Shown: positions 24,698 through 35,197 of the stretch, one piece after another
Numbering within the stretch: position 1 is the first letter of the stretch
Layout of the letters: the number at the start of each line of letters is the position of its first letter
Assembly (NCBI RefSeq): GCF_024323335.1
Contig: NC_066582.1
Coordinates: 88,284,944-88,348,943 of the forward strand
Origin: Lathyrus oleraceus
Taxonomy: Eukaryota > Streptophyta > Magnoliopsida > Fabales > Fabaceae
Direction: 5' to 3'
Length of the DNA: 64,000 nt
Position numbers and translations under genes: made by a program
Notes under the pieces: model-generated
What the model was told of the DNA's origin: nothing
Databases searched by the model: none
The model's input: only the letters and a program-made list of their open reading frames with translations

Positions 24698-25005
24698 TGA
24701 TACCGGATGCCATCAATGGTCTTACACCAATCTCACAAACAAAAGCGGATATCGGATACCAATAAATGGGTTTACACCAATCTCCTAAAACAAAACAATG
24801 ATACCGGATGCCATCAATGGTCTTATACCAATCTCACAAAGCAAAAGCGGATATCGGATACCAATAAATGGATTTACACCAATCTCCTAAAACAAAACAA
24901 TGATACCGGATGCCATCAATGGTCTTACTCCAATCTCACAAAGCAAAAGCGGATGTCGGATACCAATAAATGGATTTACACCAATCTCCTAAGGTAAAAC
25001 AAAAC
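24698..25005. repeat. Tandem array in S: three ~102-bp units, each two ~50-bp halves
   Basis: Units start at TGATACCGG 24698, 24799 and 24901. Each has a GATACCGGATGCCATCAATG half and a GATATCGGATACCAATAAAT half, both followed by ACACCAATCTC. The period of about 102 bp is divisible by three, which leaves an open frame repeating 34 residues. I treat that frame as incidental. Confidence 0.9.
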
Positions 25006-28000
25006 TTGGATGTCAGATGCCAATCTATCTGGACTTATACCAACCTCTAAAGGATGATCATAGGAATACAAATGCCAAACACATGGACTTATAATTGCAT
25101 CCTCACATACAACAAACAAACAATGCATTAAGCAATGGACATGAGTGACCAAATGAAATGGTCTTACACTCTATCCCTTCCAAATCCTAGGAACAATGGC
25201 CAAAGAACATGGTCTTACAATTGTCCTCAATGGGTAAACTCAAACAAACCACAAGGATATGCAATGATGATCATGCAATAATGAACAATCAATGATGATA
25301 AGTGCACAAAGGCAAGCAAGCATGTACAAGTGCAACAAACAAGCAATCAATAAAGTCATTTAGCACCCACTATAACCAAACAATTAGGCTCAATCAAAGG
25401 GTTAGACTTAAAAGCCCACTGGAATAGGGTCAATGGTGCTCTTAACCTTGACATTGAGAGCCAAGGTGAAGCAGATGAAAGGATATGAGGGGTGTGCCTC
25501 ATCACTCTTATCCCTGGTCAGGGAGAGCATTGAATATCAGAAGGTGTGGGAGTTCAGAAAGATGGAACTCTCTCCACAAGTTAGACTCGATAGATCTTGG
25601 GTTTTTACTCACTATGCATCAACACATGTGGTATGAGCAAGGTGAGTGACTCACAGAATAGTAGGAGATAGGCTACATATCTCTTTTGTCTACCAATTGC
25701 CTCACATGAGGTCTTTACCTGCTTGGGGACAAAGTTAAACAATCACAAACATTGCCTCTTAAGGAGGACTTCAGACAGGTGCTTGGCTAAATAACAAGCC
25801 AGGTCTTCCAGACTACATGGAGACAAGAGAGTCTACCTCAATGCTTAAGCAAAGCAAAGCAATAGCTAGTTCTCAAGGAACTAAAGCGACTATGGTACCT
25901 GAAATCAATCAAATATAATCAGTATCCCACAAAGTCAAAACAGACAAGTTAAGAACCAACAGACAACACAATCAATCATATGTGCAATGCACAAAGCTCA
26001 AAGCCAAATGAGTTAGCATCCTACAAAATAAAACAAGTTAGTTCATCACAATCAATTAAACTAAACTCAATCAACTTGAATTAAACTCCTTAAAGCAAAT
26101 TGCTTCTTTAACAAAAAAAAAACAACTCAAATGTGAGAAGTAAGACCACTAGGACAAGCCTAGGGTCAAAAGGAGGTGAAAAATTCAAAACAGCAAGTGA
26201 AAATTGATCAAAGTCAAGATTAATCAATTAAGAAGAAGGTCTAATTGGTCCCATATCAAAACTATACACCAAGTCCATTTTATACACATAACATGTCAAA
26301 CTATGCTTTTTGGAACCACATTGGAGCTAACAGAATGATCACACTCAAACCAATATCAAAACAGCCCAATAAATTCCACAAAAATTCCAGCTCAAACAGA
26401 ACATATTCAATGAGCAGCATATCAAATTTCATGTTATTTGGACAAATGGAAGTAAGGAAATTAAATCAGGAAGTCATGGTATGCAAATACAACTCCAAAT
26501 AGGGCTACAAATCATGTGCCAACTTCAAATGAATGCCAAACAGTGGAAACAAATGATAAATGAATGGGACCAAAGCCAAGATGAAGTTAAACATGTTAAG
26601 AAACACTCCACCAAATTTCATATTCACATGATAAGGAGTGAGAATTTTACAAGTCATGTAAGTTAATCACTCAAGAAAAGTTCACAAAATGGTAAACAGC
26701 AAAGAAAATTATCAATCAAATAGGAAATTGATCAACAAATCCTACAAAAAATCATGCTTAAACTAGACATATAGATGTAATCACATGTAAAAATCCAGAG
26801 CAAATGGCATTCAATAAGCATGGAAACAAAATTCATGAACATGGCATAACATAGTGTGACACACATTGTCACACTCAACTTGATCACATCATATCTATTA
26901 ATCCAGAAACTCAAAATTAGCAAACTATACATCAAAATCACCAGGAAAGAGTCTAGATCATGCATATAAAATTTCAAGCATTTTGGAGCAAGCATCATCA
27001 TTTTATGAATGAAATGACAAAACATATACACAAAGCACACATGACCAAAGTCTCTAGACAAAGTTAAAAATCAATCAGGCACAACTTTGATTATCATACC
27101 TAAAAAAAAAACTAGAGAGAATTTGGAGATGAACACAAAAATCCTCACTCAAATTGGATAAACCATGAATTAATTATGAAATTTTGAAGTTTTGATGCAA
27201 AATGAAATAATTATTTAACATTTTAAATGAATTAACATGGCGCCAGTGGCAGAAGCGTAATTATGCCAAGCCAGGGGCGAAACGCCCCGTTTCACTAAAA
27301 GCTGTGGCATCACGTTATTGGTCAATGCGCGCGAGAAACAGAATTTGAAAAACAAAGCCAGGCATAGCGGATCAAACACGCGAATTGGAAGGAAAATTCG
27401 AAGTGCTGGACGCGTTCTTCGTGTTCTTGCCCAGAAATCGTGCTCATGACCAAATCATCACAAAACTGGACAAATCATATATGGATGGAAACAGCGTGCA
27501 ACGTACATCACTAATATCAACTCAATTTCATCTAACGTTCAACATAGAAAAAGATTCGATCCAAGAAAGTTTTGCATCTAAATGTTCAGATCCAGATTTC
27601 TCCTTCGATACTTAATGAAAATCTACGATCTAAGTTGCAGTGTAACCTACGTAGTGAGATCTACAAGACGCATATCAAGATTTAAAGAATCGTGTCAATC
27701 GAGTTCTGACCTTATGAATGATGCAGTTCGAGATTCAGCTTGTTTCGCGGCTCTAATGGCAGAAACAGACACTCTATGATGATGTAGAAGATGTATGGAA
27801 GGTGCAGCTCAGCTCAGAAGTGCTTGGATGATGATGAATTCTCAAACTGCCATGCGAACTCAAGGTTGTGCAACAGTAGGATTCAGCACGATTTCTTCTC
27901 CAATTGCTTCAAACAGAAGTCCAAATCCACCTGCAATTGATGATTCGCCAAAGAAATAGCACAAACAATGGTGAATTCTTGATGAATGAATGAAAAAAAG

Positions 28001-28099
28001 TGTGAAGAGGAAAATGTGAAAATTGAGAGAATTGGTGAAATTTTGGAGTTTGATCTGAAAATGTGATTTTGGATGTTGAACATTCTGTTAGGATTAGGC

Positions 28100-28106
28100 T
28101 TTTATA
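28100..28106 (-). promoter_or_regulatory. TATA box of S LTR
   Basis: Minus-strand CTATAAAAGCC, about 1.1 kb inside the LTR start at 29234. The equivalent site in N, near 2436, is less TATA-like. Confidence 0.5.
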
Positions 28107-30441
28107 GTACCCCTTAATCCAATGCCTTAATCATGTTTAGCTCAAATTGGAGTGATTAGCAAATTGCACACATTATGCACTTTGGCCAATTTGCCCTTTG
28201 ATAGCTTGAACCAATGGAACAGTGATTTTCCTTTTGCAGCAAGTCACAAATTGCATTTAGAAGTGAATAGAATTGGTTTGGCATGGAAATCCTTTGTATT
28301 TTTGAAATTAGCCTTTTTTCCCACCACTTTTTAATTGGTTCACTTGAAAAATGACCTTTTTATGTGAAGGTTTTTGATGAAATGTGATGATGGATTTGGA
28401 TAGTACAAATCAAATGTGGTTTGCTCAAAAAAGAATCACCCAATTTGGCCTTTCCATCCAAAAGTTATGGCACTTTGAATTTCAACTTTTTCTGAAAATG
28501 ATTTGATCATAACTTGCCAACCACACATGGGAAATGAGTGTTCTTGGACTTTTTGGAAAGGCAAGAACAAGATCTTCAACTTTCATGTTGGACAAATTTT
28601 GATTTGAAGCTTTCTTGGACATGTAATTTTGAGGAGAATGACTTTCCATTTTGGGCAGGTGAAAATTACAGGTCATTTCTATTTTTGGAAACTTCTTGTC
28701 TGACCTCAAATCCTTCAACCTTGATCTTTGAAATGACAAATGAGGCTTATATGGACATGAATGAGACCTTTCCAACCATCTCACACCTTCCAATCCCTGA
28801 TTAAATGTACAGTTGACCACAGTTGACTTTTCTAGGGTTTTGGTTGACCGAGCCATGTTTTGATGAATTTCAAGCCTCTACCACATGAGATCTTGATTCC
28901 AAATGATACCACAACTCATATGAACTTTGATGAATGATCATGGTGCCCAAATTCTTCAAGAATGGCCACCATCCATTGCTCAATGAATGATTTGACTGTT
29001 TTGACCTAGTTTGCTTCAGCTGCAAGAAACAAGGTTAGATGACAATATTTTTGTACTTTTGGTTAGTAAACAAATGAAAAGCAATGATATACAAATGCAA
29101 TACATGCTTGGTGATCAAGAATCACACTCACAAGATGACCCACCCACTAGGAGGCAAGCAAAGATGTACAATGGTCCTTGAGGCAAATGATATGATATGA
29201 TGAGGGATCTTAGGGCAAAAATTGGGGTCTTACAGTTCCCAAAGCTCTCCTCCATCAAATATGCCTTCCTAGCATCTCAATTCATCATTTTGATCAAAGA
29301 AAGTCAAGGGGGTTGAGGTTTGTCCCCCCAAGGAAACCCTAATTCATCTGTGCACCACAATGCCTTGCTCTTGAAGCAACCTCAGCCCATGATCAAATAC
29401 AATCAAGGGAAGTTCTTTAATTCATAATTTCATGCATATTTGAACTTATTTGAGTGTCCTCAATCATCAATTCATCCAGATATGAGTCATGGACTTGAGA
29501 AGTTGAGCAGTCAATTCATCTGACTATTTTGAAATGCACTGAGACCTAAACTTTTATGTGTTGGTCAAATGGAGATGATCCCAAAATAAAAAATGATCTT
29601 AGGGATAATATGAACAACTTTCATGTTCATCAAAAATTTATTTGAAGCTTGGAACGTCATCTCCCACTCCCATACATTATAGGTCATTTTGACTGAAACC
29701 CTAATTTTGGGACAACTTCCCAAGAACATAACTCATTCATTTTTTATGATTTTGAGGTGGGATCAAATGAATTGGAAAGCTAAAGATGTCTACTTCAAAT
29801 GTTATGTTGAACAAAATTTCAAAATCTCAAAGGAAATACATGTGATAATTCAAGACATTATAGGTCCTTTTGGACCAAATGCATTAAAAGGCAAAAAAGT
29901 CCAACTTCAAGTGCCCATAAATCTTTCATCAAAAATCTAAATGATGCAAAATTTAAGTCCATTTTGATTGTCTTGAAGAGATATACAACTTTGATGTTGG
30001 AGGTTTTTTCATTTGAGGCTTACATCATCAAAACATAAGGGCTTGAACATTGGCTAAATTTAGAAACTTTGCCTTTACATGTTTTGCACCTTGCACTTTA
30101 AACTCAAAATTCACCAATTTCCACACTTCAAATGGATTTTTTCCCAACATAACAATTGTTCCTCACATCAAAACCTTTCCAACCATTACTCACATGCTCA
30201 TGTTTGGATTTGGCAAATGGCATTTTTGAAGAGGGGAAGTTTTTGGTTCAATTATACATAACACATCAAAACTCCATGCACAAGCCATTTCACTCCAAAC
30301 TACGCGTCCAAATCATCTCACATTCATTTCAGATTGCATTTGGCATTGAATTTGGGCCTTTTGCATGATCCTGCAAGCCCATGCAATGAATATCCAATTT
30401 CATGCACACGACTTTGATCACACTTGCCTTGCCTTTCCATC

Positions 30442-30449
30442 TATAAATA
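30442..30449 (+). promoter_or_regulatory. TATA box of E2 3' LTR
   Basis: CTATAAATAAGAGC, collinear with the TATA boxes of the M and H LTRs. Confidence 0.65.
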
Positions 30450-31149
30450 AGAGCTCTATTCCATTCAAATCTCATCCATGAATCAACCTGTAATGCTGCT
30501 GAACTGAAAACCTAACCTCTCACCAAAGGAGCTATTTCACTTTTCTTCATTTTTTTTCAGATCTAAAATTCAACTACATCTGGTTGAATCTTTGGATCTA
30601 AAGCTCCTAGACCTCTCTCTCATACTCCATTGATCTTCTGTTTGGCCAAAGGAAGCAAGGAAGCAAGCTCAAATCTCCAAAATTCAAGGTTGTTCTTCAA
30701 CTGGTTTTTTCTTCGAATCTCACCAATTATTGATCTATTTGCTTGGATTTTGTGTTGGCTGAAGTCCTCTTCATAGAGGCAATTGTTTTGAGTGCTTAAT
30801 TGTTGAAATCCATGAAGTTCATATGAACACCACAAAATTTCCATCTCTGATTTCTCTCAATATAGAGATCTAGAGTGGAATTGAGTGGTACAGGAATGAT
30901 GTACATCATCCTAGCTTTCGAATGATGTATAGATCGTGCATTTTGGTTTTCATTTCAAGCTCTGCAAATTTTGGATGTGGCCGGAGGTTGGTCGGAGAAG
31001 ACGGTGGCGCTGGCCACCGTCTGGTTCCCAGGTTCAATCTGATCCGTCCATTTGAATTTCCAGATTCAATCTCCACTGTCCAACGTTATGACTTTATTTT
31101 AATGTTTGTGTAGCGCATTGACTTGGACCTATGGTGGAAGCGCGCTTCT

Positions 31150-31198
31150 GGAGCGTATGATCTGCCAGCTCAATTAATGAGCTCAGATCTAACGCTCC
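31150..31198 (+). promoter_or_regulatory. Conserved LTR hairpin (E2 copy)
   Basis: Outer arms GGAGCGTATGATCTG and CAGATCTAACGCTCC, a CC bulge, inner arms AGCTCA/TGAGCT and loop ATTAA. It starts 708 nt downstream of the TATA box, hence in the transcribed leader. Counterparts are at 10141-10189 and 62567-62612. Confidence 0.72.
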
Positions 31199-33791
31199 TT
31201 GTTTTTTTGAATTTCTTATTTTCTAATTTTATTTCTTTTATTTCCATTATTTTCAAAAATTCATATCTTCTTCATTTTAGATCCAAAAATTATGGGACCA
31301 ATTTCATTCTTCTCCAAATAATTTCTAGTTTCTAATTTTGATTTTTAATATTTTTTATTTTGTCATTTGGTATTTTTTGTGAATTTTCTCTTTCCTGGTC
31401 ATTTTAATTCATTTTAAACAGTTTTTGATATTCAAAAAATACAAAAATATTTTCCCAACCTATTTGAATGATGATGAATCTGTGAAAAATATTCTCATCA
31501 ATTTTTTAATTAATTTGAGATTTATTTGAGATTTTAGTTCAATTAGGTTATTTTTTGTTCATTTTTAATTGATTAAAAATAGTTTCTGACTTTTAAAAAT
31601 GCTGAAATTTTTTGTCAAACTTTGTTTGACCTTATTGAACTTAGGATAAATCACTTGGACCCTTCAAGGTTGATTTGAAGTGATTTTGAAGTTTGACCTT
31701 TCTTTTATTTTTTAATTCAAGTTTATTTTAATATTAAAATGCCAAAAATATTTTGCTTATTGTTTGAGCTCCAATCTTCATCTCATTTCTGATTTCTCAT
31801 TGTTTGACTTTGACTTTCAATGTCATTTGGTCAACACATATGGATTGGTACATTTGATTTCACCTTATGCACTTTATTCTTTCCATTTTCCTTTTCCATT
31901 ATTCATCTCTTTCTTCTTCTTCTTCTTTTTCTTTTTTGATCAATGAGTTGAAGGTTGATAAGTTAGCATTGATTAGGGAAGCTTAATATTCCTTAATTCA
32001 AATCTAATTCATCTTGATCAATTGATCAAATGAATGGCTTTGCATTAATGATAGATTGTTTCCTAAATTATGCAAAGGATTTAAACCAATACAAGATCAA
32101 TTCTCTTCTTCTTTTTGGCATGGCAAGTTGTTGGAACTTGGTTCACTAATCAAGACTTCTAACTTGTGTTGCTGCCTACATTATTATTGATCGGCCTCAG
32201 ATAGTTGTGACTTCTACATAAGTCCAATTACGATTGCTTAACATAGCGCTAAATTTGCCTTATGGCACACTAACTACTAATACTAACCATTAACAATTAA
32301 CATTTACTTTTGCTCTTTACTTTTAATGCAGTTTACTATTCTTGTACATATTATCCATTTGCTTTTCTCTTTGCTCACTTGAGCACATGTTTATGTTAAT
32401 GCCATTTGCCTTTTGCTCACTTGAGCACATAATTGTGTATATACTATTGTGCTTGTGTTTTGTTTTGATTATTGTGAACCAAATGCAAAGAATTGGACAA
32501 AATGGACTTAGACTTTAGGATCTTCCCTATGCAAATTTGGAGTCAAAGAGCAACTAGGCATTGAGCCTTTAGAGTGCTATAAAAAGTCAAAGAGCAACTA
32601 GGCATTGGGGCTTTTAGAATGCTTAATCTTGAAGATGAACATTGAAAGGACCATATTCTAAACTCCCTCTTGTCCATTCTTTGATTGTATTATAGAACCT
32701 TTTGATGTGTGTTTTCTTGTGCTAGGAGTTCCAACTTGAGCTTAATTGAGGAACCATTGCCATGAGCTTGTAAGAGAGAGAGAGAGATCCAAGATACATT
32801 GAGGAGTCTTTCCAAGAGTTCATTTGACTGTTGATTGCTTGAGTTTATGCTTTGTGTGATTGCTTATTCCAAAGGATGGGAGCTACTTGGATCATCAATA
32901 TGATCTCAAGAGAGGAACTCCATTTGTGGTTTTGTTTCTTATCCCTCACCTTTTTGCATTACTTAGGACCTTATCCCTTCTTCTTCTTCTCTCCACTCTA
33001 ACCCAAGCCAAAACTTTTGTGCAAACATCTAATATTTGTTTTCAACATTAGAAACCTAAGCCTTATGCTTTTGATTGTCAAATTTTCTTTTCATAATACT
33101 TATTTGAATTGAATCTTTAAATCCACTTTGACCATTTTGTATATACTTCTAATTGTTAAATATAACCCATTCAAATGTCTTTTTATGGTTCCAATGGCCA
33201 CTCTATTAATCAATTTTTTCATAACCTTTAGCTATTAGGTTTGAGTTATCCTTGAGGTAGATATAATACTCACCTATATCCTTAGTGATGGACAATGAGT
33301 CTTCCATGCTTATTATAGGGTTAACTCCTCACTAGCATGTTGAAGCTATCCTCACATGGTGGATTTGTGGTTTTAGGTTGAGTTTTCTCCCTTTGATAAC
33401 AAAAGACCTTAAGGCTTTTGGACCAATCAATTCACCCACTCCTTTTGAGATTTTTACCCCGAACTACGAGGTTTTGATCCTAATCTTTTTTAAGATGGTA
33501 CGTAGGCAATGGGTTTATCCATCCAAACACAAAATGTAAATAAACTTGTATGTTCTCTTCTCATCCCCTCAATCATGTTCGCACAAACAAATTTTCACAA
33601 AACAACAACCTTACCACAAGTATGAAAAGGGCTCCCTAGGAGTACCTAGGATGTTTTGGGTGCCTAACACCTTCCCATTACATAACCAACCCCCTTACCC
33701 AGATCTCTGATTTCTCTTTTACTAGTTTTTGTTAAAACTTTTAGGTTTTTGTTCGCTTTCTAACAATTCCTTTGGATAAATAGAAGTGCGG

Positions 33792-33800
33792 TGGCGACTC
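33792..33800 (+). other. PBS-like 9-mer inside U5 of the E2 LTR
   Basis: TGGCGACTC, the first nine bases of the PBS, sits 70 bp before the LTR end. Equivalents are 7575-7583 (M, minus), 41940-41949 and 51903-51912 (E3, TGGCGACTCT) and a variant at 23772 (S, minus). Confidence 0.7.
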
Positions 33801-33867
33801 GACTTGTATGATTTACCTTGGATTTAGTCAATATCTCTAATGGTAACAAATACCCCTCTACACTCAA

Positions 33868-34922
33868 GCCGGTAGCATGGATGATTTGGAAGCCATCTTT
33901 GTATTGCTCATCTACGGTTTAGCTTTGTTCTCTAACGTGGATGGTTTTGTTGATGTTAACGCCATTAGAATCTTCTGGATTGGGAATCATGTTCCTACTC
34001 TGTTGGGTGACATGTATCTCTCTTTGCATTTGAGGAATTCTAAAAGTGGTTGGACTATTGTATGATGTGTTCCTCTTCTGTACAAGTGGTTTATTTTGCA
34101 CTTGCCTCAGACGCCTGCTTTCATGGAAAACAAGCAATGCTACGATGGTCCCAGAGACTTATGACTCTCACTAATGATGATATTGTTTGGTTTGATTCTG
34201 CATTGAGTAGTATGGACATTATTGATAGTTATGGTGAGTTCTCTAATTTGCCTCTCATTGGTGCACAAGGAGGAATCAACTACAACCCTGCTTTGGATCG
34301 TCGTCAACTTGGATTCCCCTTGAGAGATAAACCTAATAACATCCATTTAGAAGGTCTTTTCTATCAAGAGTGTAAAGATCCAACCATTTGAAGTGAAGGA
34401 TGATACATGCTTGGCACAATGTGCATAGGAAAGGAAGATTCGGGCTTGGTCCATGCAACTGTATAGCTTTGGAAGCTTACACTATTTGGGTGAAGAAGAG
34501 AGCTTTGGAACTGAAGATGTCGTACGCCCGTGAAAGACCTATGTCTATGGTTATGGCTGAGCCATCAACTCTCCCTAACCAAGATGTAGAGGAGTTGGAA
34601 TGCACACTTGCCAAGATGAAGCAAGAGAAGGATATATTGGAAGAGAGGTTCCATGTTTTGATCTGAAAGCATATAGAGTTACAGCTTGAGTCGAAAGACA
34701 AGGATGCGTTTATCGAAATTCTTGAAAACGGGGCAGTGAAGAGACAGAGAGAGCCAGAGGGTCTACCTTTCTCTAGTATGCCCCAGTCTTCCGGTGCTTG
34801 GAAGAAGATTGTTCATCAGTTAGTTCTTGAGAAGGATTAGAAGAAGACATCTTTTGAGTCCAAGTTCGACGCATCCAAAGGAAGTATGAACCCATATCCC
34901 GATCATCTGGTGCGGTTGCTAG
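33868..34922 (+). pseudogene. H ORF1, 3' part, with frameshifts and stops
   Basis: Continues ORF1 after the E2 insertion (DLEAIFVLLIYGLALFSNVD; compare M ORF1). TGA at about 34063 follows WTIV. A shift near 34135 leads to LRWSQRLMTLTNDDIVWF and GGINYNPALDRRQLGFPL. Another shift near 34380 leads to MIHAWHNVHRKGRFGLG and a coiled-coil-like tail (LAKMKQEKDILEERF), broken by TGA at 34664 and TAG near 34838. The C-terminal helix breaks off at 34920-34922 where M ORF1 also ends. Not functional. Confidence 0.8.
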
Positions 34923-35197
34923 GGATCCTTAGGATAATAGTTTCCTTTTCTCTTGTATTTGTATTTTGGTTTCTAAAATTGTACTCAATGTAATCCTTCC
35001 AAATTTTATAAATAAAAAGAGATTTTATGGTCAAATGAATTATTGTTATTGTTATTATTATTATATTTGCAAATAGGACTTCATGTGTTCCTTGAAATTA
35101 AAAACAGTAAAAAACATTGCATTTCATGCATCATTTGCATAATAGGTTTTTCTTCCGCCAGATGTCTTATTAGTTCTTCTTCTGTGCATCAGCCAAG
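34923..35197 (+). other. H spacer between ORF1 and gag
   Basis: AT-rich non-coding spacer with a short TTATTG/TTATTA run near 35040-35062. Nothing else is recognised. Confidence 0.5.

Larger units (their letters stand above)
23708..29234 (-). repeat. S: solo Ogre-type LTR, 5.5 kb, TSD GTTCC
   Basis: Minus-strand ends are TGTAAGACCCCAATTTTTGC (29234) and ..CACCGTTACA (23708). GTTCC at 23703-23707 and 29235-29239 is a 5-bp target duplication; the intact target is visible at 14184-14196 (GGTAATGGTTCCCAAAG). No internal region, PBS or second LTR is present, so this is a solo LTR left by LTR-LTR recombination. It is closer to N than to M and E2. Internal landmarks are a tandem array (24698-25005), a GGGGCG-AAA-CGCCCC hairpin (27274-27288), a TATA box at 28100 and a PBS-like GAGTCGCC at 23772. 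Confidence 0.92.
13880..33862 (+). mobile_element. E2: rearranged Ogre element, TSD CTCAA, carrying solo LTR S
   Basis: The 5' end TGTAAGACCC (13880) and 3' end ..CCTCTACA (33862) are flanked by CTCAA at 13875-13879 and 33863-33867. Inside, the order is wrong. A 630-bp 5' LTR stub joins integrase C-terminus plus part of the 3' UTR (14506-15785). Next come protease, intron, RT-RH-INT, full 3' UTR, PPT and 3' LTR. PBS, leader, ORF1 and most of gag are missing. The terminal structure shows it inserted as an LTR element; the rearrangement may pre- or post-date insertion. Confidence 0.88.
23394..33862 (+). repeat. E2 3' LTR, split by solo LTR S
   Basis: LTR sequence is at 23394-23707 and 29240-33862, about 4.9 kb net, from TGTAAGACCC to CTCTACA. 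It matches the inverted M LTR throughout. It has a TATA box at 30442, a conserved hairpin at 31150-31198, and the U5 landmarks GTACGTAGGCAATGGG and a PBS-like 9-mer at 33792. A short local duplication of AAAGTCAAAGAGCAACTAGG occurs near 32533 and 32584. Confidence 0.92.

Noticed and set aside
24707..24997. 97-codon frame with a 34-residue repeat
   Set aside because: It is the 102-bp tandem repeat read through. It lies inside a solo LTR with no start context or homologue.
31905..31940. CTT-rich tract as a regulatory site
   Set aside because: Simple-sequence pyrimidine tract within the E2 LTR; the M copy is shorter and nothing suggests function.
32860..33051. Short frames in LTR sequence that could be small host genes
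   Set aside because: The same sequence occurs inverted in the M LTR without keeping the frame. All are LTR interior.
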